A DNA stretch of 5,116 nucleotides from an uncultured Atopobium sp. (GTDB lineage Bacteria; Actinomycetota; Coriobacteriia; Coriobacteriales; Atopobiaceae): positions 1-5,116 of the forward strand of contig CAMPCT010000163.1 of the NCBI GenBank assembly GCA_946647055.1, written 5' to 3'. The position numbers and the translations under genes were made by a program. The notes under the pieces are model-generated. The model did not search any database, was not told where the DNA came from, and saw only the letters and a program-made list of their open reading frames with translations. This document shows, piece after piece, positions 1 through 4,848 of the stretch. Each line of letters starts with the position of its first letter. Position 1 is the stretch's first letter.

Positions 1-1689
1 GACGCCGGCAAGGGCGGTGCGGTCGGCCACGACGAGCGCGGAGAGGTCGTCCCCCAGCAGGCGCTCGACGAGCGACTCGAGCTCGGGCGGGGCCTGGACG
101 AGGTCGCCCAGGCGGCACTCGACGAGGCCGGACGCGTCCTCGTCGGCCATGACGGAGGCGACGAGCGGGCTCGAGGCCTCGGCGGCCGCGACGACCGACC
201 TCAGGGCAGAGAGGTTGGCCTGGGCCTCGGAGAGGGCGGAGCGGGCGTCGTGAGCAGCCTTGGAGGCGTCCGCGAGCTCGGCGGTGCGGCGCTCGATGAG
301 GGCGTTTGCCTCGTCGGAGCGCACACGGGCGGCGGCAAGGCCCGCCTCGCAGGCGTCCTTGCGCGAGGTACGGTCGGTGATGGCCTCGTCACAGGTGGCA
401 AGCGTCTCCTCGAGGCCCGAGAGCCTGCTCGCGAACATGGAGTCCTCGAGCTCGTGGTTGGCGACCTGCTCCTTGAGGCGCGCATAGGCGAGCGTCTGCT
501 GGTCGGCCGTGTGCTGTGCCGAGCGCAGGCGCGATTGCATGGACGAGATGCGGCCGTCGAGCTCGACGCGGGCCTCGCGCGCCGCGGCCGCGGCAGGCAC
601 GAGCCGGGAGACCTCCTCGGTGAGGTGGGCATGGGCCGCCTGTGCCTCGGCGAGCTCGGTCCTGGAGCGCCCCAGCTCGCCAACCGCCTCGGCGCGCTGC
701 CGCTCCATCGTGGAGAGGTTCATGCGCATCTCGGAGAGGCGGTCGAGCATGTTGCGGCCCTTCTCCTCGAGAAGGCGCATGTCGCTGCCGATGCGGCCCA
801 GGGTGTCCTGCATGCGACGGCGCTGCTCGCCCAGGTCGCCCACGAAGAGGCCCTTCTGCTCGAGCATGGACTGCAGGCGCTCGAGCTCTGCCTGGCGCTC
901 CTCGACCCGGTAGCGGGCGAGCTCTACCTCGGCCTCGGCGACCTTGCCGCGGGCCTCGACGTCGCCCCACTCGCGCTGGAGGCGGCGGAGGTCGTCGACG
1001 GCGAGGGTGGTGGTGAGCTCGGCGAGCCTGGACTCGATCTGGCCGGCGCGGCGGGCCTTGTCGACCTGGCGCTCGAGGGGCCTGAGCTGGCGCGTGATCT
1101 CGCGCGAGATGTCCTTGGCGCGGACGAGGTTCTCGTCCATAGACTTGAGCTTGCGCTGGGAGCGCTCCTTGCGCCGCTTGTGCTTGGAGATGCCGGCGGC
1201 CTCCTCGATGAGGGTGCGGCGCTCCTCGGGCTTGCTCGAGAGCACGGAGTCCAGCTTGCCCTGGGAGATGATGGAGTGGGTCTCCTTGCCCAGGCCGGAG
1301 TCGTGCAGGATGTCCTGGATGTCCATGAGGCGCGCGGGGGCGCCGTTGATGAGGTACTCGGACTCGCCGGAGCGGTACATGCGGCGGGTGATGCCCACCT
1401 CGTCGAAGTCGATGGGCAAGGTGTGGTCGGAGTTGTCGAGGACGAGCGTGACCTCGGCGACGCCCACGGCCTGGCGGGCGGAGCTGCCCGAGAAGATCAC
1501 GTCCTCCATGGACTGGCCGCGCAGCATGCGCGCGCTCTGCTCGCCCAGGACCCACAGGATGGCGTCGGAGACGTTGGACTTTCCCGAGCCGTTGGGACCC
1601 ACCACGACGGTGAGGCCCGGGTCGAAGACCATGTGGGTGCGGTCGGCGAAGGACTTGAAGCCCTTGAGGGTCAGCGTCTTCAGGTACAC
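1..1689 (-). CDS. smc: Chromosome segregation ATPase SMC, N-terminal half (partial, runs off the left edge)
   Basis: SMC forms the ring-shaped ATPase that, with ScpA and ScpB, compacts and separates bacterial chromosomes. The visible 563 codons (family about 1,180 residues) hold the N-terminal head, the first long coiled coil and the start of the hinge. The head opens with VYLKTLTLKGFKSFADRT, has Walker A GPNGSGKS at residues 31-38, and carries the Q-loop glutamine Q143 in IISQGKLDSVL, followed by EERRTLIEEAAGISKHKRRK (about 155-174). From about 175 to 505 the sequence is charged heptad-like coiled coil. Residues 521-563 (GLVECRLGDLV...LVVAD) match the start of the SMC hinge. The GTG at 1689 is chosen because it gives the canonical family N-terminus and has AGGAGG four bases upstream. 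It overlaps rnc by 10 nt in another frame, so translation is probably coupled. Walker B and the signature motif would lie in the C-terminal half, outside the window. Confidence 0.98.
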   Translation of the reverse strand, partial: MYLKTLTLKGFKSFADRTHMVFDPGLTVVVGPNGSGKSNVSDAILWVLGEQSARMLRGQSMEDVIFSGSSARQAVGVAEVTLVLDNSDHTLPIDFDEVGITRRMYRSGESEYLINGAPARLMDIQDILHDSGLGKETHSIISQGKLDSVLSSKPEERRTLIEEAAGISKHKRRKERSQRKLKSMDENLVRAKDISREITRQLRPLERQVDKARRAGQIESRLAELTTTLAVDDLRRLQREWGDVEARGKVAEAEVELARYRVEERQAELERLQSMLEQKGLFVGDLGEQRRRMQDTLGRIGSDMRLLEEKGRNMLDRLSEMRMNLSTMERQRAEAVGELGRSRTELAEAQAAHAHLTEEVSRLVPAAAAAREARVELDGRISSMQSRLRSAQHTADQQTLAYARLKEQVANHELEDSMFASRLSGLEETLATCDEAITDRTSRKDACEAGLAAARVRSDEANALIERRTAELADASKAAHDARSALSEAQANLSALRSVVAAAEASSPLVASVMADEDASGLVECRLGDLVQAPPELESLVERLLGDDLSALVVADRTALAGV

Positions 1690-2429
1690 GGGTCCTCCTC
1701 GTGGTCCGCGTGGTCCGCGGCGAGCCTTCGGCCGTCCTGGCCGTAGCCCAGGCGCGCGAGCGCGTCGACGGCGGCGACGGACTGCGACTCCTTCTTCGAG
1801 GAACCGCTGCCACGACCCACGCGCCTCCCCTCGACGAGCACGACCGAGGTGAAGATTGGGCTGTGTGCGGGACCCTCCTTGCCCGTGAGCTTGTACTCGG
1901 GGGCGCAGTGGAAGTCGCGCTGGACGACCTCCTGCAGGCGCGACTTGGGCGGGACCGAGCGCCATGCGAGGTCGGGGGTGATGAGCGGGTAGAGCGTGCG
2001 CTCGACGAAGGCGTGGGCCGCCTCGAGGCCGCCGTCCATGAAGAGGGCGCCCACGAGCGCCTCGTAGACGTCCTCGAGGGCGTGGCGCATGCCGCGCTCC
2101 CCCGTCCCCAGCTCGGACTCGCCAAAGACGATGAGCTCGCCCAGGCCCAGGCCAGCGGAGACCTCGGACAGGGTGGTGCCGCTCACCAGGGCGATCTTCA
2201 TCAGCGAGAGCTGGCCCTGGTCCATCTCGGAGAAGCGCTCGAAGAGGGTGGCTGAGACCATGCCGTCGAGCACGGCGTCGCCCAGGAACTCGAGCCGCTC
2301 GTAGGAGGTCGAGACGGGCTGCCCCTCCGCCGCCGACGGGTGCGTGAGCGCCGATCGGGCGAGGTCCTTGTCCTTGAACTTGTAGCCGAGGATCTCCTCG
2401 AGCCGTGCTACGTCGACGATGATGCGCAC
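1680..2429 (-). CDS. rnc: Ribonuclease III
   Basis: RNase III cleaves double-stranded RNA, maturing rRNA precursors and processing structured mRNAs as a homodimer in the cytoplasm. The 249-residue length is typical. The catalytic domain has the signature ERLEFLGDAVLD at 44-55; E44, E47 and D51 match the E. coli acidic residues E38, E41 and D45. The second acidic pair, D120 and E123 in LEDVYEALVGALFMDGG, matches D114 and E117, so the active site looks complete. A double-stranded-RNA-binding domain spans about 160-230, with the closing GSGSSKKESQSVAAVDAL motif at 207-224. The start is a GTG 10 nt after the acpP stop, with only a weak AGG (2441-2439) upstream, so it probably relies on ribosomes finishing acpP. 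No in-frame ATG is available before the catalytic domain. The last codons overlap the smc start, and the acidic/histidine tail ADHADHEEDPCT is partly dictated by that overlap. Confidence 0.98.
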   Translation of the reverse strand: MRIIVDVARLEEILGYKFKDKDLARSALTHPSAAEGQPVSTSYERLEFLGDAVLDGMVSATLFERFSEMDQGQLSLMKIALVSGTTLSEVSAGLGLGELIVFGESELGTGERGMRHALEDVYEALVGALFMDGGLEAAHAFVERTLYPLITPDLAWRSVPPKSRLQEVVQRDFHCAPEYKLTGKEGPAHSPIFTSVVLVEGRRVGRGSGSSKKESQSVAAVDALARLGYGQDGRRLAADHADHEEDPCT

Positions 2430-2439
2430 GATGGCAGGC

Positions 2440-2676
2440 CTACTGGGCGTTCTCGACGGCGTCGACCGCCTCGCGGATGGAGGTGATGGCCTCGAGCACC
2501 TCGTCGTCGAGGCGCATGCCGAACTCGTCCTCGAGGGCCGTCACGAGCTCGAGCTTGTCGAAGGAGTCGGCGTCGAGGTCGTCAAACGTGGTGTCCTCGC
2601 TCAGCGCCTCCTCGTCGACCTCGAGGGTCTCGGCGGTGAGGCGGACGATGGCCTCCAGGATGCTTGCACGGTCCAT
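2440..2676 (-). CDS. acpP: Acyl carrier protein
   Basis: ACP is the small acidic cytoplasmic protein that carries growing acyl chains as thioesters on 4'-phosphopantetheine during fatty acid synthesis; it also presents acyl chains to PlsX, whose gene lies just upstream. The 78 residues are the usual family length. The prosthetic-group serine is S38 in DLDADSFDKLELV, and helix II follows as LELVTALEDEFGMRLDDE, with the typical excess of Asp and Glu. The residue after the serine is phenylalanine instead of the common leucine or isoleucine. The ATG at 2676 has an excellent Shine-Dalgarno, AAAGGAGA at 2690-2683, with six bases of spacing. It heads the tight acpP-rnc-smc group and probably has its own promoter, since a repeat block separates it from plsX. 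A carrier protein of a specialised pathway is possible but less likely, given the housekeeping context. Confidence 0.96.
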   Translation of the reverse strand: MDRASILEAIVRLTAETLEVDEEALSEDTTFDDLDADSFDKLELVTALEDEFGMRLDDEVLEAITSIREAVDAVENAQ

Positions 2677-2682
2677 GGTGTC

Positions 2683-2690
2683 TCTCCTTT
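2683..2690 (-). promoter_or_regulatory. Strong ribosome binding site of acpP
   Basis: AAAGGAGA on the minus strand, six bases before the acpP ATG. It fixes the acpP start and contrasts with the poor site in front of rnc, which fits ACP being made in much larger amounts than the two genes that follow it. Confidence 0.8.
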
Positions 2691-2715
2691 GGGAAACGAT
2701 GCCTGAATCCTATAG

Positions 2716-2744
2716 ATTGTACCGTTGTTGAGGGCACGTTGTGT
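2716..2744 (-). promoter_or_regulatory. Candidate promoter of acpP-rnc-smc
   Basis: On the minus strand a TACAAT hexamer (2721-2716) matches the -10 consensus at five of six bases and lies in a locally AT-rich patch, about 40 nt before the acpP start. At 17-nt spacing the -35 position (2744-2739) reads ACACAA, a poor match, so recognition would be weak or activator-aided. It is the best candidate for driving the group downstream of the repeat block. Seen: the hexamer and its position. Inferred: promoter function. Confidence 0.4.
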
Positions 2745-2752
2745 GGTGAGGG

Positions 2753-2781
2753 GACGCAAAGGGGACGTTTCCCTTTGCGTC
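2753..2781. repeat. Hairpin A of the repeat element
   Basis: GACGCAAAGGG (2753-2763) and CCCTTTGCGTC (2771-2781) are perfect 11-bp inverted arms around a 7-base loop, GACGTTT. It is the copy nearer acpP, about ten bases upstream of the poorly matching -35 position of the acpP promoter candidate. No T-run follows on either strand, so it is not a classical intrinsic terminator. Confidence 0.85.
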
Positions 2782-2787
2782 GGACGC

Positions 2788-2814
2788 AAAAGGGACACAC
2801 CTTCATCCCATTTT
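2788..2814. repeat. Imperfect central hairpin of the repeat element
   Basis: AAAAGGGA (2788-2795) can pair with TCCC and TTTT (2806-2809 and 2811-2814), leaving one bulged A. The left arm is part of a degenerate copy of the 11-mer, with four As instead of three. It is the weakest of the three stems and may be a decayed or spacer portion of the element. Confidence 0.45.
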
Positions 2815-2820
2815 GGAAAC

Positions 2821-2849
2821 GACGCAAAGGGAAACGTTCCCTTTGCGTC
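2821..2849. repeat. Hairpin B of the repeat element, just after plsX
   Basis: GACGCAAAGGGAA (2821-2833) and TTCCCTTTGCGTC (2837-2849) form a perfect 13-bp stem with a 3-base loop, ACG. On the minus strand it begins 20 nt after the plsX stop codon, where a transcript would fold it as a 3' stem. It could slow 3'-to-5' decay of plsX mRNA, as REP stems do in enterobacteria. There is no U-tract for classical termination. Confidence 0.85.
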
Positions 2850-2869
2850 CCCCTTTGCGTCCCGCGTGG

Positions 2870-3853
2870 CTAGCGGGCGAGCTCCTCGGCAATCTTGCCC
2901 ACGAGGTCGCCACGGACGGCGGCGGCCGTTGCCAGGGTGCCGTTCTTGATGGCGTCGACGCTCGTGGAGCCATGCCCGATGAGCACCGGGGCCTTGAGGC
3001 CCAGGAGGGCCGCTCCGCCCTTCTCGTCGCCCGAGAGCTCCCCGGCAATCGAGCGCAGTGCCCCGATCATGAGGCCGGCACCCACCTTGGCCTTGAGCGA
3101 GCTCTTCGTGGCGTCCTTGATGCGCGAGACGATGAACTTGGCCGTGCCCTCGAGCGACTTGAGCGCGACGTTGCCCGTGAAGCCGTCGCAGACGATGACG
3201 TCATAGGTGCCGGCGAGGATGTCGTTGCCCTCGCAGTTGCCCACGAACTCGGGAACGGACTCGGCAAGCGCCGCATGGAAGGCGATGGCCTGCTCGGATC
3301 CCTTGGTCTCCTCGGTGCCGTTGGAGAGCAGGGCCACGCGGGGTTCGGGCACGCCCATGAAGGCGCGGGCGTAGGCGACGCCCATCTGCGCGAACTGGAC
3401 GATCATCTCGGGACGGCAGTCGGCGTTGGCGCCGAGGTCGAGCAGGAGCGTCTCGCGTCCGGACGCGCCGGGGAGGGTACTGGCGATGGCGGGGCGCTTG
3501 ATGCCGCGAATGCGCCCGACGTTGAGGGACGCGGCGGCGAAGATGGCACCCGTGGAGCCAGCGGAGAAGAAGCCGTCGGCCTCGCCCGCGCGCACGGCGG
3601 CGCAGCCACGCACGATGCTCGAGTCACGCTTGGCGCGGACGGCATCGGCCGGGTGGTCGGCCATCTCGATGACCTCGGTGGTGACGAGCGCCTTTGCCCG
3701 CGCGTTGTTGGCGCAGAAGGGCTCGACCACCGCGGCGTCACCAGCGACCAACACGCAAAGCTCGGGGTCGGCCTCGAGCGCGGCGGCAATGCCCTCGCAG
3801 ACGAGCTCGGGGGACTCGTCCCCACCCATGGCGTCGACACAGATCGTGATCAT
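2870..3853 (-). CDS. plsX: Phosphate acyltransferase PlsX
   Basis: PlsX converts acyl-ACP and phosphate to acyl-phosphate, which PlsY uses to acylate glycerol-3-phosphate: the first steps of phospholipid synthesis in most bacteria. PlsX is a soluble, membrane-associated enzyme. The 327 residues are close to the usual length. Family motifs appear in order: VDAMGGD (6-12), DHPADAVRAKRDSSI (66-80), SAGSTGA (97-103), RPAIASTLP (120-128), LDLGANADCRPE (138-149), LLSNGTEETKGSE (175-187), GNCEGNDI (205-212) and CDGFTGNVALKSLEG (222-236). After DAMGGD the family usually reads HAP or YAP; here it reads ESP. The ATG at 3853 has GAAAGGAG (3868-3861) seven bases upstream, and the motif-rich N-terminus supports it. 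It lies 108 nt after rpmF, behind a likely terminator, so it is expressed by read-through or from a promoter I could not identify. fabH, fabD and fabG, which follow plsX in many operons, are absent. Confidence 0.98.
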   Translation of the reverse strand: MITICVDAMGGDESPELVCEGIAAALEADPELCVLVAGDAAVVEPFCANNARAKALVTTEVIEMADHPADAVRAKRDSSIVRGCAAVRAGEADGFFSAGSTGAIFAAASLNVGRIRGIKRPAIASTLPGASGRETLLLDLGANADCRPEMIVQFAQMGVAYARAFMGVPEPRVALLSNGTEETKGSEQAIAFHAALAESVPEFVGNCEGNDILAGTYDVIVCDGFTGNVALKSLEGTAKFIVSRIKDATKSSLKAKVGAGLMIGALRSIAGELSGDEKGGAALLGLKAPVLIGHGSTSVDAIKNGTLATAAAVRGDLVGKIAEELAR

Positions 3854-3902
3854 CGTGGCTCTCCTTTCGAGCGGGCCTCGGTGCGGAGGTCATTCTGGCG
3901 AG

Positions 3903-3940
3903 GAATACGAAAGGAGGCCGACCCGTTGGGCCGGCCCCCC
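3903..3940 (-). terminator. Rho-independent-type terminator after rpmF
   Basis: On the minus strand GGGGGGCCGGCCC (3940-3928) pairs with GGGTCGGCCTCCT (3924-3912) around an AAC loop. The stem is 13 bp with three G-U pairs. It is followed by TTTCGTATTCC, a modest, interrupted U-rich tail. It starts about 20 nt after the rpmF stop. The stem is very strong but the tail is imperfect, so partial termination that lowers plsX relative to L32 is the likeliest effect (inference). Confidence 0.7.
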
Positions 3941-3961
3941 GATAGGGCTCTTTGCCTGTGG

Positions 3962-4141
3962 CTACTCGGTAACGATGACCTCGCGGTCCTTGTAGAAGCC
4001 ACAGTTGGGGCACACGTGGTGCGGAAGCTTGACCGCGCCACACTGCGGGCACAGCGAACGGGACGGGGCGTCGAGCTTGCTGTTGGCCGAACGACGCGTG
4101 CGGGTGGCGATGCGGCCCTTCTTTTGCTTGGGTACTGCCAT
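3962..4141 (-). CDS. rpmF: 50S ribosomal protein L32
   Basis: L32 is a small zinc-ribbon protein of the large ribosomal subunit. The 59 residues begin MAVPKQKKGRIATRTRRSAN, the classical L32 N-terminus, rich in Lys and Arg for rRNA contact. Two cysteine pairs, CPQC (31-34) and CPNC (44-47), form the zinc site, so this is the zinc-binding (C+) form; zinc-free paralogues lack these cysteines. The ATG at 4141 is the only start that gives the family N-terminus, and GGAG (4150-4147) precedes it by five bases. It follows the DUF177 gene, its usual neighbour in both E. coli (yceD-rpmF-plsX) and Gram-positives. A promoter and a folded leader lie in the 119-nt gap upstream and a terminator hairpin lies downstream, so it may be transcribed largely on its own. 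Confidence 0.98.
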   Translation of the reverse strand: MAVPKQKKGRIATRTRRSANSKLDAPSRSLCPQCGAVKLPHHVCPNCGFYKDREVIVTE

Positions 4142-4159
4142 GATGTCTCCTAGTTCTCA

Positions 4160-4178
4160 CACCCGCGACGTGCGGATG
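4160..4178 (-). other. Possible leader hairpin upstream of rpmF
   Basis: On the minus strand CATCCGC (4178-4172) pairs with GCGGGTG (4166-4160) over a 5-base loop, ACGTC, giving a 7-bp stem with one G-U pair. It ends nine bases before the rpmF Shine-Dalgarno, inside the leader expected from the promoter candidate. A short stem can occur by chance at this GC content. A regulatory role, such as ribosomal protein feedback or limiting ribosome access, is unproven. Confidence 0.3.
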
Positions 4179-4203
4179 ACCTTGCCTTTTGTCACGGTCT
4201 GTA

Positions 4204-4235
4204 ACTATACCACAGAAAACGCACGATGGGGACAA
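4204..4235 (-). promoter_or_regulatory. Extended -10 promoter of rpmF
   Basis: On the minus strand TGGTATAGT (4212-4204) is an extended -10 element (TGn plus TATAGT, five of six to consensus) in an AT-rich island of otherwise GC-rich DNA. A TTGTCC at 4235-4230 resembles a -35, but its 20-nt spacing is long; extended -10 promoters often need little -35. Transcription would start near 4197, giving a leader of about 56 nt before rpmF. Confidence 0.6.
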
Positions 4236-4260
4236 TCACAGAGAGCCCACACGTGATGCC

Positions 4261-4812
4261 CTAATCGTCGAGCTTGAGGTTGGCCAGCGCCGCGAATGGG
4301 CTCGCGGAGCGGCGCTCCTGCTCGGCATGGGCCGCGCATCCGCAGTCGCCCTCGTTGAGGTTGGCGCCGCAGGTGGGGCACAGTCCCTTGCAATCCTCCC
4401 GGCACAGCACCACGAAGGGCGTCTCCATGATCAGGGCCGCCATGATGGCCTCGCCCAGGTCGATGTCGTTCTCGGGCGAGACGAGGCCGTACTCGAGCTC
4501 GTCGTCATCGTCGTCGCCGGCGTCCTCGGGCTCCTCGAAGAGGAAGTACTGCCCCACCTCGGCGGAGACGTCGAAGCTCGCCGGGTCGAGGCAGCGGTCG
4601 CAGGTGCCGTCGACCCGCGCGCGCATGACGCCGGTGGCGAGAATGCCCTCGCCGGCGTTGGTGAGCACCAGGTCGTACTCGATGCCCTCGGGCAGCGCGA
4701 ACTCGCGCTCGCCCAGGGTGTAGGAGTCCTGGTCGATGTGGCCTGTGAGCGGAAGCGAGTCGCCTGCGTTGGCGAGACGCTCGTCCAGGTGGAAGACGAC
4801 GCTTTCCATCAC
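4261..4812 (-). CDS. yceD: DUF177 (YceD-family) protein, large-subunit assembly/23S rRNA accumulation factor
   Basis: Members of this family sit next to rpmF across bacteria and are linked to 23S rRNA accumulation and large-subunit assembly; the biochemical activity is poorly known. The 183 residues (182 if the second start is used) show the family pattern: a beta-rich N-terminal region with GTCDRCLDP (69-77), then an acidic linker with five aspartates (100-104), then ETPFVVLCREDCKGLCPTCG (130-149), NLNEGDCGC (151-159) and a C-terminal FAALANLKLDD. Cysteines at 71, 74, 137, 141, 145, 148, 157 and 159 suggest metal binding, which is an inference. GTG at 4812 and ATG at 4809 are adjacent in-frame starts; AAGGA (4824-4820) is seven bases from the GTG and ten from the ATG, so either may be used. 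It lies 36 nt after the coiled-coil gene, with no promoter visible between, so it is probably cotranscribed with it. Confidence 0.93.
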   Translation of the reverse strand: MMESVVFHLDERLANAGDSLPLTGHIDQDSYTLGEREFALPEGIEYDLVLTNAGEGILATGVMRARVDGTCDRCLDPASFDVSAEVGQYFLFEEPEDAGDDDDDELEYGLVSPENDIDLGEAIMAALIMETPFVVLCREDCKGLCPTCGANLNEGDCGCAAHAEQERRSASPFAALANLKLDD

Positions 4813-4848
4813 GGTGTGGTCCTTGTCTGGTCTGTGGTGCCCGAGGCG

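Larger units (their letters stand above)
2751..2863. repeat. REP/REPIN- or MITE-like palindromic repeat element
   Basis: This block fills most of the 193-nt gap between plsX and acpP. The 11-mer GACGCAAAGGG occurs six times with at most one base inserted: forward at 2753, 2783 (with one extra A) and 2821, and reversed ending at 2781, 2849 and 2861. The copies build two stable hairpins (2753-2781 and 2821-2849) and an imperfect central one. The outer edges are inverted copies of each other: GGGACGCAAAGGGGACG at 2751-2767, against the complement of 2846-2863, differing by one inserted G. No open reading frame in it looks real. Paired inverted palindromes of this kind are typical of REP/REPIN elements mobilised by RAYT (Y1-type tyrosine) transposases, or of short MITEs. 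Assignment to either class is inference, since no transposase is in view. Confidence 0.85.

Noticed and set aside
250..1746. 498-codon open frame on the plus strand opposite smc
   Set aside because: It is an antisense shadow in high-GC DNA: low-complexity Leu/Gly/Ala/Glu/Val/His sequence with no motif, opposite a clearly conserved SMC frame.
389..2125. 578-codon minus-strand frame overlapping rnc and smc
   Set aside because: It is an out-of-frame Arg/Pro/Ser-rich reading of the same strand as two genes with intact catalytic motifs.
2582..2827. Small minus-strand frames (65-81 codons) running through the repeat block into acpP
   Set aside because: Their content is the repeat translated (KRPLCVP-like runs), they overlap acpP out of frame and have no ribosome binding site.
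2821..2849. Classical intrinsic terminator of plsX
   Set aside because: The stem is strong but has no U-run on the minus strand, and the same palindrome recurs at 2753-2781 away from the gene end. It is better explained as a repeat element.
2751..2863. CRISPR array
   Set aside because: Repeat copies alternate in orientation and are separated by irregular short gaps; there are no uniform spacers and no cas gene.
3854..3902. A dedicated plsX promoter
   Set aside because: No -10/-35 pair of acceptable quality is visible between the terminator and the plsX ribosome binding site; the AGAATG near 3890 has no partner hexamer.
2813..4153. 446-codon plus-strand frame opposite plsX and rpmF
   Set aside because: It spans the terminator, both intergenic gaps and two conserved genes. 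Its composition is that of a reverse-complement shadow, and it starts inside the repeat block.
4813..4848. A promoter between the coiled-coil gene and the DUF177 gene
   Set aside because: The 36-nt gap is GC-rich and contains only the AAGGA ribosome binding site.
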